DNA of 64,000 nucleotides from Aquimarina sp042434915 (GTDB lineage Bacteria; Bacteroidota; Bacteroidia; Flavobacteriales; Flavobacteriaceae), in contig NZ_CP170198.1 of assembly GCF_042434915.1 (NCBI RefSeq), forward strand, positions 3,410,001-3,474,000. Reading direction: 5' to 3'. Numbering within the stretch: position 1 is the first letter of the stretch; every line of letters begins with the position of its first letter. The notes beneath the pieces were generated by a model, which was given only the letters and a program-made list of their open reading frames with translations, made no database searches and had not been told where the DNA came from. Of the stretch, positions 23,953 to 32,868 are shown in pieces. Both the position numbers and the translations under genes were made by a program.

Positions 23953-25674
23953 ATGGACAAAAGGGTGATATATATTATTGTAGGTATTCTTTTTGGGTTA
24001 GTGTCTGGGTATTTATTTTTTGGAAGTCAAAAAGGTTTATACTCGACCTCTGATGCTCAGAATAATCAGGTAAACGTTCAAGAAACGTTAGTTTGGACCT
24101 GTTCTATGCATCCACAAATTAAGCAATCAGAGTCGGGAGAATGTCCTATTTGCGGAATGGATTTAATACCTGCCGAAATAGGTACAGAGGGTTTATTACC
24201 AAATCAATTTAAGCTAACAGCTAATGCTATTGCTTTAGCAAACATCCAAACACAAAAAATAGAGAGCATTCGGTCAGACAAAAATACGTTAGTTCTTTCA
24301 GGAACTATCATGCAAAATAAAGAGAAAACTGTTGTGCAAACAGCTTATTATTCGGGTAGGTTAGAGAAGTTGAATATTAATTATGAGGGAGAAACTATAA
24401 GGTCAGGTCAACTTTTGGCTCGAATATATTCACCAGACTTGATTGCTGCTCAGCAAGAACTGTTAACCATGGCAACCTTAAAAGAATCACAACCAGATTT
24501 ATATAATGCTGTACGTAGTAAACTGTTGTTATGGAAATTGTCAAACAATCAAGTTGACGCCATAGAAGCTTCTGGGGTGATACAAAATACAATTCCGATT
24601 TACGCGAGATCAACTGGAGTAGTAACGTCAAAAATGGTCGAAGTTGGTGATTACGTTAAAGAAGGACAGCCGTTGCTTCAAATGGTTGATTTAAGTACTG
24701 TTTGGGCAACTTTTGATGTCTATGAATCAGATATTACTCAAATCAAAAAAGGGCAAGAAATAAGCATTCGCACCAAAAATTCTTCTCATGAAATTAAGAC
24801 AACTATTTCTTTTATAGATCCAATGTTAGACTCTAACACTCGCGTGGTTGCAGTACGTGCAATGGTTCAAAATATTGAAAACCAACTCAAACCAGGAATG
24901 TTTGTTGAAGGTCTTGTCAAGTTGGATAGTAACCCAAGTAGTTTTAATCAATTTACAATACCAAAAAGTGCGGTATTATGGACAGGTGAGCGCTCTGTGG
25001 TCTATGTAAAGATAGCAGGTGATCAACCTATTTTTGAGTTAAGAGAGATTAGATTAGGAACTAGTTATAATGACTCTTATACGGTTTTGGAGGGGTTGTT
25101 AGGAGCTGAAGAAATTGTCGTAAATGGAGCGTTCACCGTGGATGCTTCAGCGCAATTACAAGGTAAAAAATCGATGATGCAGGTTCAAAAAGTATCTCAA
25201 GATAACCCGATCCATCAAACACCGATGGATATACCTAGCGCTCTTGAACAAGAAGTCGAACAAATACTTTTAACGTATAGTAGGCTTAAAGATGCATTTG
25301 TGGTTGCTGATACTGTAAAAATTGAAGTATTTTCAAAAGAATTAATAGCGCTAACAACAAAAATAGATGACTTTAATCTAGCGAATATATTAGCTTCCCA
25401 TATTGCTGAAATTAAAAAAATGGCTCTCGCAATAGTTAAGGATAAAACATTTAATAATCAAAGAGATTCCTTTGGCGTACTTTCCGAAAAAATTATTGAT
25501 ATCGCCAAAAATTTGTCAGCTACAAAGGAAACATTTTACATTATGACATGTCCTATGGCTAATTCTAATAAAGGTGCTAATTGGTTAAGTAGAGAAGAAA
25601 AAATTGAAAATCCTTATTTTGGCAATGAAATGCTGGGATGTGGAAGTATAATAGATACGATCTCTGTACAATAA
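23953..25674 (+). CDS. CusB-like RND adaptor with metal-binding domain and C-terminal DUF3347-like domain
   Basis: A 573-residue membrane-fusion protein. A single N-terminal anchor (5-24) is followed by a heavy-metal-binding module (WTCSMHP to CPICGMDLIP, about 48-75), the barrel/lipoyl/coiled-coil adaptor core (YYSGRLEKLNINYEGETI; GVVTSKMVEVGDYVKEGQPL; ISFIDPMLDSNTRVVAVRA), and from about 435 an added DUF3347-like domain ending in MTCPMANSNKGANWLS and YFGNEMLGCGSI. The fusion repeats the stand-alone protein at 20635. CusB accepts Cu(I)/Ag(I) from a chaperone and opens the CusA pump; here no CusA gene is within the block, so it must work with a pump encoded elsewhere or hand metal to another partner. 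Confidence 0.9.
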   Translation: MDKRVIYIIVGILFGLVSGYLFFGSQKGLYSTSDAQNNQVNVQETLVWTCSMHPQIKQSESGECPICGMDLIPAEIGTEGLLPNQFKLTANAIALANIQTQKIESIRSDKNTLVLSGTIMQNKEKTVVQTAYYSGRLEKLNINYEGETIRSGQLLARIYSPDLIAAQQELLTMATLKESQPDLYNAVRSKLLLWKLSNNQVDAIEASGVIQNTIPIYARSTGVVTSKMVEVGDYVKEGQPLLQMVDLSTVWATFDVYESDITQIKKGQEISIRTKNSSHEIKTTISFIDPMLDSNTRVVAVRAMVQNIENQLKPGMFVEGLVKLDSNPSSFNQFTIPKSAVLWTGERSVVYVKIAGDQPIFELREIRLGTSYNDSYTVLEGLLGAEEIVVNGAFTVDASAQLQGKKSMMQVQKVSQDNPIHQTPMDIPSALEQEVEQILLTYSRLKDAFVVADTVKIEVFSKELIALTTKIDDFNLANILASHIAEIKKMALAIVKDKTFNNQRDSFGVLSEKIIDIAKNLSATKETFYIMTCPMANSNKGANWLSREEKIENPYFGNEMLGCGSIIDTISVQ

Positions 25675-25697
25675 AGAATAACTAAAAATAGCAAAAG

Positions 25698-26453
25698 ATG
25701 TTTTTTAGAATTAGTTTGTGTATAAGTGTATTTCTCATAGGAGCCTGTACTATATATGAGCGTAAAAAGGATACACAAATTGTAGAGGACAAATCAATGC
25801 ACTCGGTTACAAATCAAAGAATAGATGAAGAATCAAAAGCTTCTAAAAAGAAATTAGAAATAATAAAACCTGCAAAAAATGAGGTTAGTAGTTTGTATAC
25901 TTTGCCAGATACAACCTTTGTAAATATTTTAGATTATTCTAGAGATTTTACGTTAAATATAAAATACGCTACATCGAATAATTTTTTAAAAACTGCTGTA
26001 TATGATTGTGCAGCCTGTTACGTACGTGCTCCAGTAGCTTCTGCATTGATAAAAGCTAATGCTTCATTAATGGCATTAGGATATCGTCTTCAATTTTTTG
26101 ATTGTTATCGCCCACACAGCGTACAAAAAAAAATGTGGGAAATTTTTCCCAAACCAGGCTATGTTGCTAACCCAAAAGGAGGTTCAATCCATAACAAAGG
26201 TGCTGCAGTTGACCTTACCATAACAAAATTGGATGGTACCCCTATCGATATGGGCTCAGCCTATGACCATTTTGGATGGAAATCACATCATGCGTATCCC
26301 AAATTACCAAAAAACGTAATGCAACATCGCACCTTATTGAAAGAGACTATGCTTAATTTTGGATTCAAAACTATCAGAAGAGAGTGGTGGCATTATAATT
26401 ATCAAGGAGGTCGACGCTATCCGATTTCAGATTTTAAATGGAAGTGTTCGTAA
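25698..26453 (+). CDS. D-alanyl-D-alanine dipeptidase-like lipoprotein (M15D, VanX family)
   Basis: A 251-residue zinc peptidase. The signal ends at a lipobox (FLIGAC, Cys17). The catalytic domain has Arg138 (CYRPH), the zinc ligands His165 and Asp172 in SIHNKGAAVD, and Glu229/His232 in EWWHY. VanX-type enzymes split D-Ala-D-Ala; chromosomal versions recycle peptidoglycan rather than give vancomycin resistance. It follows the adaptor gene by 23 bases, so it may be read through from the metal block, but no functional link to copper is known. Additional cysteines at 104 and 107 (CAAC) are unusual and could form a disulfide or bind metal. Confidence 0.9.
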   Translation: MFFRISLCISVFLIGACTIYERKKDTQIVEDKSMHSVTNQRIDEESKASKKKLEIIKPAKNEVSSLYTLPDTTFVNILDYSRDFTLNIKYATSNNFLKTAVYDCAACYVRAPVASALIKANASLMALGYRLQFFDCYRPHSVQKKMWEIFPKPGYVANPKGGSIHNKGAAVDLTITKLDGTPIDMGSAYDHFGWKSHHAYPKLPKNVMQHRTLLKETMLNFGFKTIRREWWHYNYQGGRRYPISDFKWKCS

Positions 26454-26499
26454 AAGACAATATACTATGATTTTATACGATGTAGGATTATAAAAAACA

Positions 26500-26521
26500 C
26501 AGCATCCAAAAGAGGATGCTG
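26500..26521 (-). terminator. Rho-independent terminator of aceA
   Basis: An 8-bp stem CAGCATCC / GGATGCTG with six-base loop. On the minus strand it is followed by TGTTTTTTA, so it terminates the aceBA transcript. There is no T run in the plus direction. Confidence 0.87.
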
Positions 26522-26546
26522 CATTAGTTTACAAAAATCGAAACTG

Positions 26547-27824
26547 CTAAAATTGCGCAACTTCTGTACTTCCAGCCATAGCAACAGTAGACGAGCGGCC
26601 TGCTGTTACTGTATTTTGAATAGCATCAAAATAGGAAGTCCCAACAAAACCTTGATGCTTTACTGCTTTAAATCCATCTTTTTGCAAAGCAAATTCACGT
26701 TCTTGTAATTCAGAATACCCTGCCATTCCACGTTCTTTATATGCTTTCGAAAGTTCAAACATACTTGTATTAAGGGCATGGAATCCTGCGAGTGTAATAA
26801 ATTGAAATTTGTATCCCATAGCTGCTAGTTCTTCTCTAAAAGTTTCCATTTCCTTTACAGATAATTTGGCAGCCCAATTAAAGGAAGGTGAGCAGTTATA
26901 GGCTAGTAATTGGTCTGGAAATTCGGCATGAATAGCCTCTGCAAACTTACGTGCTTGTTCTAGATCAGGGTTACTCGTTTCCATCCAGATTAGATCAGCA
27001 TATGGTGCATAAGATAAACCGCGATCAATGCCTTGTTCTATTCCGTTTTTAACATGATAAAAACCTTCATCAGTACGCTCCCCTGTAACAAATTTATGAT
27101 CTCGTGGGTCAATATCACTAGTTAATAAATTGGCAGCATCGGCATCTGTTCTTGCGATAATAATGGCAGGTACTCCCATTACATCTGCAGCAAGTCTTGC
27201 GGCAACTAATTTATTGATAGCTTCTTGTGTTGGAACCAGAACTTTACCGCCTAGGTGACCACATTTTTTTGCAGAGCTTAATTGATCTTCAAAATGAACT
27301 CCACTAGCACCTGCTTCAATCATAGCTTTCATTAATTCGAAGGCATTAAGATTACCACCAAAACCAGCTTCGGCATCAGCCACTATGGGAACCAAATAAT
27401 CTTTGGTAGTTGTTTCACCATTTACTATTTGAATTTGATCAGCTCGCAGCAAGGCATTGTTTATACGTTTTACAACCTGTGGTACACTATTAGCTGGATA
27501 TAAAGACTGGTCTGGATACATTTGCCCAGCTAAGTTTGCATCGGCAGCCACTTGCCAACCACTTAAATATATAGCTTCCAAACCAGCTTCTACCTCTTGC
27601 ACCGCTTGATTACCCGTTAGTGCACCTAATCCAGCTACAAAACTTTGAGAATTAAGTTGCGTCCAAAGCTTTTCTGATCCTAATTTTGCGATACTGTGTT
27701 CGATGTGATATGACCCTTGTAATCTTACCACTTCTTCTGCAGTGTAAGGACGTGTAATGTTTTGCCATCTTGGATTTGTAGACCAATCTGTAAGTAATGT
27801 TTCAATTCGTTGTTGTGTGTTCAT
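26547..27824 (-). CDS. aceA: Isocitrate lyase
   Basis: A 425-residue isocitrate lyase, first enzyme of the glyoxylate bypass, cleaving isocitrate to succinate and glyoxylate. The signature KKCGHLGGK places the catalytic cysteine at 188; SGWQVAADANLAGQMYPDQS, IVADAEAGFGG and the LLAYNCSPSFNW segment complete the active site. Length is typical of the short bacterial form. It lies 36 bases downstream of aceB in the same direction and ends at a good terminator. It lets the cell grow on acetate, fatty acids or other C2 sources. Confidence 0.97.
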   Translation of the reverse strand: MNTQQRIETLLTDWSTNPRWQNITRPYTAEEVVRLQGSYHIEHSIAKLGSEKLWTQLNSQSFVAGLGALTGNQAVQEVEAGLEAIYLSGWQVAADANLAGQMYPDQSLYPANSVPQVVKRINNALLRADQIQIVNGETTTKDYLVPIVADAEAGFGGNLNAFELMKAMIEAGASGVHFEDQLSSAKKCGHLGGKVLVPTQEAINKLVAARLAADVMGVPAIIIARTDADAANLLTSDIDPRDHKFVTGERTDEGFYHVKNGIEQGIDRGLSYAPYADLIWMETSNPDLEQARKFAEAIHAEFPDQLLAYNCSPSFNWAAKLSVKEMETFREELAAMGYKFQFITLAGFHALNTSMFELSKAYKERGMAGYSELQEREFALQKDGFKAVKHQGFVGTSYFDAIQNTVTAGRSSTVAMAGSTEVAQF

Positions 27825-27860
27825 GAGTTAGGTATTTTTAGTATGTAGTTAATTATAATT

Positions 27861-29459
27861 TTATAGGTATTTATAAGCTTCGGTAGTCAAAAACTCTTCG
27901 CAATTCTTATTTTCGACTAGAGTTTTGAATATTTGAATCGCTGTTTGATATAATTCTTGTTCAAAAACTATTTTCCCTACTTGCTGTTCAATTACTGTTA
28001 GTTCGGTTTTCAATAGTTTTGTGTATAAGCTGTTGTTAAAAATTCTGCCATCCTCTAATTGCACATTGTTATGTAACCATTGCCACACTTGTGTTCTACT
28101 AATCTCTGCCGTAGCGGCATCTTCCATAAGATTATAGAGAGCAACCGCACCATTTCCATCAAGCCAAGAAGCGATATAATGTATAGCCACATTCATATTT
28201 TTGCGAATACCATCTTCTGTAATTGTACCTTTTGGTACTTCGAGTAATTGCTTTTCTGTGATTTGTATATCGGTTCTTTTATTTGTTATTTGATTCGCTT
28301 GGGGCATGTGGGTATCAAAAATTTCAGTGGCTAATTTTACCATAGCGGGATGCGCCACCCAGGTTCCATCATGACCATTAGTAACTTCACGCTCTTTATC
28401 TGCTCGAATTTTGGCGAAAGCAATAGCGTTTTTTTCCGTATCATTTTTAATAGGGATTTGAGCGGCCATACCTCCAATAGCAAGAATGTTGCGTTTGTGA
28501 CAACGCTGGATCACTAATTTACTGTAAGCATCCATAAAAGGACTCTTCATAGTAACTTGATCTCGATTTGGAACTATAAACTCTGGGTGATTTCTCATTT
28601 TTTTAATATAGCTGAAGATGTAATCCCATCGTCCACAGTTGAGCCCTACAATATGATCCTTTAATGCATATATAATTTCGTCTAATTGAAAACTAGCTGT
28701 TATAGTCTCAATAAGCACGGTCACTTTGATAGTAGCATGTGCGAGTTCCAAATATTCTTCGGTAAAGTTGATTACCTCATTCCACCATATCGCCTCAGTA
28801 AAATGCTCTAATTTTGGTAAGTAATAGTAGGGTCCTGTTTCTTTGTCTTTAAGAGTAGTAGCATTATGAAATACATATAATCCAAAATCAATTAGTGATG
28901 CACTGATTGCTTGATTGTCAATAATTAAGTGCTTTTCGACTAAATGTAATCCTCTGGGCCGTACTAATAGCGTAGCACAGGTGTTATTAAGTTGATATAT
29001 TTTATCTCGTTTGGATTCGTAAAAAGTGATAGACCTGTCTACAGCGTCTCTCAAATTTTGCTGTCCTTGCATACAATTGTCCCATGAAGGCGCGTTGCTA
29101 TCTTCAAAATCTGCCATAAAGGTTTTGGCGCCAGAATTTAGAGCATTGATTACCATTTTACGATCTACGGGTCCAGTTATTTCTACTCTGCGATCAAGAA
29201 GATCAGCCGGAATCTCTTCGGCAGACCATTCGCTATTTCGAATCTCTTTGGTATGATCTGGAAATTTGGGAAAGGATCCTAGATCTAAGAGTTGTTGCCT
29301 ATCAACTCTGTCATCAAGTAACTGTAATCGTTTCGTATTAAAGCGTTTTTGAAGTGTATATAAAAAGATTAATGCCTCATCTGTTAAGATATCGGGATAA
29401 TAATTTTTTACCTGCTGATCAAAGCTGATTTTCTGAGTAAGATTGATTTGTGTTTCCAT
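27861..29459 (-). CDS. aceB: Malate synthase A
   Basis: A 532-residue malate synthase of the A type, condensing glyoxylate with acetyl-CoA to malate. Visible motifs include MADFEDSNAPSWDN, ATLLVRPRGLHLVEKH, the catalytic strand VTVLIETITASFQ, GLNCGRWDYIFSYIK and the C-terminal catalytic Asp region MEDAATAEISRTQVWQW. It is the promoter-proximal gene of the aceB-aceA operon and divergent from the regulator at 29580. The promoter and a palindromic operator lie in the 120-base gap. Confidence 0.97.
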   Translation of the reverse strand: METQINLTQKISFDQQVKNYYPDILTDEALIFLYTLQKRFNTKRLQLLDDRVDRQQLLDLGSFPKFPDHTKEIRNSEWSAEEIPADLLDRRVEITGPVDRKMVINALNSGAKTFMADFEDSNAPSWDNCMQGQQNLRDAVDRSITFYESKRDKIYQLNNTCATLLVRPRGLHLVEKHLIIDNQAISASLIDFGLYVFHNATTLKDKETGPYYYLPKLEHFTEAIWWNEVINFTEEYLELAHATIKVTVLIETITASFQLDEIIYALKDHIVGLNCGRWDYIFSYIKKMRNHPEFIVPNRDQVTMKSPFMDAYSKLVIQRCHKRNILAIGGMAAQIPIKNDTEKNAIAFAKIRADKEREVTNGHDGTWVAHPAMVKLATEIFDTHMPQANQITNKRTDIQITEKQLLEVPKGTITEDGIRKNMNVAIHYIASWLDGNGAVALYNLMEDAATAEISRTQVWQWLHNNVQLEDGRIFNNSLYTKLLKTELTVIEQQVGKIVFEQELYQTAIQIFKTLVENKNCEEFLTTEAYKYL

Positions 29460-29478
29460 AACGTATCGATTGAGTGAA

Positions 29479-29509
29479 CAATATTAAAAAAAAGTTTTTT
29501 ATAAAACAA
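29479..29509 (-). promoter_or_regulatory. Probable aceB promoter (TTG-N20-TAATATTG)
   Basis: On the minus strand TTG (29509-29507) is followed after exactly 20 bases by TAATATTG (29486-29479), one mismatch from TAnnTTTG. The -33 element touches the last base of the palindrome at 29509-29522. Confidence 0.6.
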
Positions 29510-29522
29510 GCGAACGTTCGCT
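29509..29522. promoter_or_regulatory. Perfect 14-nt palindrome, candidate operator of the glyoxylate genes
   Basis: AGCGAACGTTCGCT is a perfect palindrome and GC-richer than the surrounding AT-rich spacer. It abuts the -33 TTG of the inferred aceB promoter and lies 19 bases upstream of the -33 TTG of the divergent regulator promoter. The adjacent XRE/ScfR-type regulator is the natural candidate to bind it. Confidence 0.65.
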
Positions 29523-29541
29523 AAATGAGAATATTTTCTTT

Positions 29542-29572
29542 TTGAAATTATTCGCAAGAATGCTTACTTTTG
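29542..29572 (+). promoter_or_regulatory. Promoter of the ScfR/RamB-like regulator (TTG-N20-TACTTTTG)
   Basis: TTG (29542-29544) and TACTTTTG (29565-29572) are 20 bases apart, an exact consensus promoter. The -7 element ends seven bases before the ATG at 29580, so the transcript should start at or within a few bases of the start codon. Confidence 0.8.
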
Positions 29573-29579
29573 GATTATT

Positions 29580-31061
29580 ATGACAATAGCAGAAGAATAT
29601 ATACGCTTAATTTTTGGTCTCAAAATCAAGCAAATACGTACTGATAAGGGGTTGTCTCTCTTTGGTTTATCAAAGTTGAGTGGGCTTTCAAAATCGTATT
29701 TAAATGAAATTGAAAAAGGTAAAAAATATCCTAAAACAGATAAGGTAATTCGATTGGCAGAGACATTAGAGGTACCTTATGATAGCTTGGTTTCTCTAAA
29801 ATTAGATAAAAATCTAGCTCCAATTGGCGAAATATTGCAGTCTGGAATTCTTGATGAGATTCCGTTAGAACTATTTGGAATACAGCAAAGTGATTTAATT
29901 GACATCATCGCAAATGCACCTTCAAAGGTGAATGCCTTTATTAGTACAATTATAGAAATTGCACAGCACTATAACTTAAGTAGAGAAGGTTTCTACCTAG
30001 CTTCTTTGCGATCCTATCAAGAGGCACATAATAACTTTTTTAAAGAGCTTGAAGAAAAAGCCATACGCTGTGCTAACTCTTACCAGATTGATTTAAACGG
30101 AAAAATAAATTCGGAAGAGCTTGCAGAAATTTTAACCGAAGAATATGGCTATACCATTATAACGGATGCTATTGCTGATCAGGAAGAATTAGAGAATTTA
30201 CGTTGTGTTTTTGTACCCAAAACAAAAACTTTATTAGTATCCGGGAGGGTTGATGAGGCGCAAAAAACATTTATTTATGCTAAAGAATTAGGATATCAAT
30301 ATTTAGAAATTAAGGAACGTCCTTATACATTTTCATGGATTAAATATGATAATTTTGAAGAAGTATTACATAATTTTTATGCTTCTTATTTTGCTGGAGT
30401 ATTAATTTTGCCACGAGTGCACCTCAAAAATCAATTGAAGGCTGTTTTTTCTAAAAAGAAGTTTTCTGAAGCTGATTTTCATAAGGTGATGCATCAATAC
30501 AACGCCTCGCCAGAATCATTTTATCAGCGTTTAACAAATATTCTACCAAAGGATTTTGGAATGCAAAATGTGTTCTTTCTCCGTTTTACTCATAAGCTAG
30601 GAGCTAATAAATTCAATTTGGTAAAAGAATTGCATATTACGCATCAACAACAACCTCGCGCTAACGAAATAAATGAGCATTACTGTCGTCGATGGATGGC
30701 TATTAAAACCTTGCAGCGCACGGCCAAAGAGAATATTCCGTATGCTTTTGATATTCAAATCTCAGATTATGAAGATACTGAGCAAAAATATTTAGTATTT
30801 ACCTCGGCAACCAAAGACCCTTTTCGAAAAAAGTTTTATCGCAGTATTGGTATAGGATTTTTGATCTCACCAGCACTCGAAAAGAAAATTGCCTTTGTAA
30901 ATGATTCCAAAATTGATACGGTAAAGGTTGGAGTTACTTGTGAAACCTGTTCGATCCAGAATTGTGAGGTAAGAATGGCGCCCCCCAAACGATTATTGAC
31001 AAAAGAAAAATTTAAAAAAACTGAAGCTTTGGTAGAGGAGATGATGAGTAAGTTTTCTTAA
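29580..31061 (+). CDS. XRE-family ScfR/RamB-type regulator with IrrE-like and short-chain acyl-CoA domains
   Basis: A 493-residue transcription factor. Residues 10-65 form an XRE helix-turn-helix (LSLFGLSKLSGLSKSYLNEIEKG); about 180-330 is an ImmA/IrrE-like domain that lacks a clear HExxH zinc site; the rest is the DUF2083 type, ending in the cysteine cluster CETCSIQNC and RMAPPKR. This is the architecture of RamB and ScfR-type regulators, which respond to short-chain acyl-CoAs and control acetate, glyoxylate or propionate genes in actinobacteria and rhizobia. Divergent placement from aceBA supports the same role here. Whether it activates or represses cannot be told from sequence. Confidence 0.88.
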   Translation: MTIAEEYIRLIFGLKIKQIRTDKGLSLFGLSKLSGLSKSYLNEIEKGKKYPKTDKVIRLAETLEVPYDSLVSLKLDKNLAPIGEILQSGILDEIPLELFGIQQSDLIDIIANAPSKVNAFISTIIEIAQHYNLSREGFYLASLRSYQEAHNNFFKELEEKAIRCANSYQIDLNGKINSEELAEILTEEYGYTIITDAIADQEELENLRCVFVPKTKTLLVSGRVDEAQKTFIYAKELGYQYLEIKERPYTFSWIKYDNFEEVLHNFYASYFAGVLILPRVHLKNQLKAVFSKKKFSEADFHKVMHQYNASPESFYQRLTNILPKDFGMQNVFFLRFTHKLGANKFNLVKELHITHQQQPRANEINEHYCRRWMAIKTLQRTAKENIPYAFDIQISDYEDTEQKYLVFTSATKDPFRKKFYRSIGIGFLISPALEKKIAFVNDSKIDTVKVGVTCETCSIQNCEVRMAPPKRLLTKEKFKKTEALVEEMMSKFS

Positions 31062-31086
31062 ACAATAGTTGCTACCCTATATAAAA

Positions 31087-31115
31087 AACGCTATTTGAGT
31101 ACATCAAATAGCGTT
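31087..31115. terminator. Bidirectional terminator between the ace regulator and groEL
   Basis: A 12-bp perfect stem (AACGCTATTTGA / TCAAATAGCGTT) with a five-base loop, with T runs in both directions. It ends both the regulator gene and the convergent groEL transcript. Confidence 0.92.
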
Positions 31116-31145
31116 TTTGTTATTTTAAATAGTGTTGTACGATTT

Positions 31146-32786
31146 TTACATCATACCAGGCATACCTCCGCCCATTGGTGGCATTCCGCCTCCTCCAGCT
31201 GGAGCATCTTCTTTAATATCGATTAATGCACACTCGGTAGTTAAAATCATTCCTGAAACAGATGCAGCATTTTCTAATGCGACACGTGTTACTTTTTTAG
31301 GATCAATAATACCTGCTTCAAGCATGGTCACGTATTTTTCAGATTTAGCATCGTATCCAAAATCATCTTTACCTTCAATAACTTTGGCAATAACAACAGA
31401 ACCTTCTCCACCTGCATTCTCAACAATAGTACGTAAAGGTGCTTCTATAGCACGATTTACAATTTGAACTCCCGTTGCTTCATCAGCGTTTTCTGTTTTA
31501 ATGGCATCTAATGCAGCTTTAGCTCTAACAAGTGCTACACCCCCACCAGCAACAATACCTTCTTCAACTGCGGCACGAGTTGCATGTAGTGCATCATCAA
31601 CACGATCTTTCTTTTCTTTCATTTCAACCTCAGAGGCAGCACCAACATATAATACAGCAACGCCACCAGCTAGTTTAGCCAAACGCTCTTGTAATTTTTC
31701 TCTGTCATAGTCAGAAGTAGTCGTCTCGATTTGCGCTTTAATCTGGTTCACGCGGTTCTTGATCATTTCTTCTTCACCTGCTCCATTTACTACAGTAGTA
31801 TTATCCTTGTCGATAGCAACTTTTTCGGCGGTACCTAATTGCTCGATAGTTGTGTTTTCTAAAGTGAATCCGCGCTCTTCAGAAATCACAGTACCTCCAG
31901 TTAAGATCGCAATATCCTCAAGCATTGCTTTACGACGATCACCAAATCCAGGAGCTTTTACCGCTGCAATTTTTAGGGCACCACGTAATTTATTTACTAC
32001 TAAAGTAGCCAAAGCTTCACCATCAACATCTTCAGCAATAATTAATAAAGGTTTTCCAGTTTGAGCAACTGGCTCTAATACTGGTAATAAATCCTTCATT
32101 GCAGAGATCTTCTTATCATACAAGAGGATGTATGGATTCTCAAGATCTGCTGTCATTTTTTCACTATTGGTAACAAAGTAAGGCGATAGGTAACCTCTAT
32201 CAAACTGCATACCTTCAACAACATCTACATAGGTATCTGTTCCTTTAGCTTCTTCAACAGTAATAACACCTTCTTTACCTACTTTACCAAATGCCTGAGC
32301 AATTAGATCTCCAATTAACTCATCATTATTTGAAGAAATAGCAGCTACTTGTTTTATTTTTTCTGTAGAACTTCCTACTTCCTTAGTTTGTTTTTCTAGA
32401 TCCGCAGTGATAGCTTCTACAGCTTTATCGATACCACGTTTCAAATCCATTGGGTTTGCACCTGCGGCAACATTTTTAAGTCCTTCTTTAACGATTGCTT
32501 GAGCTAATACAGTAGCCGTTGTAGTACCATCACCTGCAAGATCATTGGTTTTTGAAGCTACTTCTTTAACCATTTGAGCTCCCATATTTTCAAGGGGATC
32601 TTCTAACTCAACTTCTTTTGCAACAGAAACACCATCTTTGGTTACCGTTGGAGCTCCAAAAGATTTACTAATAATCACGTTACGACCTTTTGGTCCTAAA
32701 GTTACTTTTACCGCATTTGCTAATGCATCAACACCACGTTTAATACCGTCGCGTGCTTCTAAGTCAAATTTTATGTCTTTAGCCAT
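31146..32786 (-). CDS. groEL: Chaperonin GroEL (60 kDa)
   Basis: A 546-residue group I chaperonin. The nucleotide-binding motif DGTTTATVLAQ, the apical-domain helices, GGGVALVRA and the flexible C-terminal tail GGMPPMGGGMPGMM are all present. With GroES it encloses unfolded proteins in an ATP-driven cycle. It lies 82 bases downstream of groES and ends at a strong terminator. A single copy is visible in the window. Confidence 0.99.
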   Translation of the reverse strand: MAKDIKFDLEARDGIKRGVDALANAVKVTLGPKGRNVIISKSFGAPTVTKDGVSVAKEVELEDPLENMGAQMVKEVASKTNDLAGDGTTTATVLAQAIVKEGLKNVAAGANPMDLKRGIDKAVEAITADLEKQTKEVGSSTEKIKQVAAISSNNDELIGDLIAQAFGKVGKEGVITVEEAKGTDTYVDVVEGMQFDRGYLSPYFVTNSEKMTADLENPYILLYDKKISAMKDLLPVLEPVAQTGKPLLIIAEDVDGEALATLVVNKLRGALKIAAVKAPGFGDRRKAMLEDIAILTGGTVISEERGFTLENTTIEQLGTAEKVAIDKDNTTVVNGAGEEEMIKNRVNQIKAQIETTTSDYDREKLQERLAKLAGGVAVLYVGAASEVEMKEKKDRVDDALHATRAAVEEGIVAGGGVALVRAKAALDAIKTENADEATGVQIVNRAIEAPLRTIVENAGGEGSVVIAKVIEGKDDFGYDAKSEKYVTMLEAGIIDPKKVTRVALENAASVSGMILTTECALIDIKEDAPAGGGGMPPMGGGMPGMM

Positions 32787-32868
32787 AATAGAATTTTGTT
32801 TTTAAATTTGAGTTCTATGTAATTTGTAAAAAAATTACTGAACACGATTTGTGTTTGTATTGTCCTAC

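Noticed and set aside
25698..26453. VanX-like gene as a vancomycin-resistance determinant
   Set aside because: No vanH or vanA partner is nearby, and chromosomal M15D dipeptidases are common in Gram-negative bacteria.
31132..31467. Plus-strand open frames opposite groEL
   Set aside because: Composition follows groEL codon bias read backwards; no independent support.
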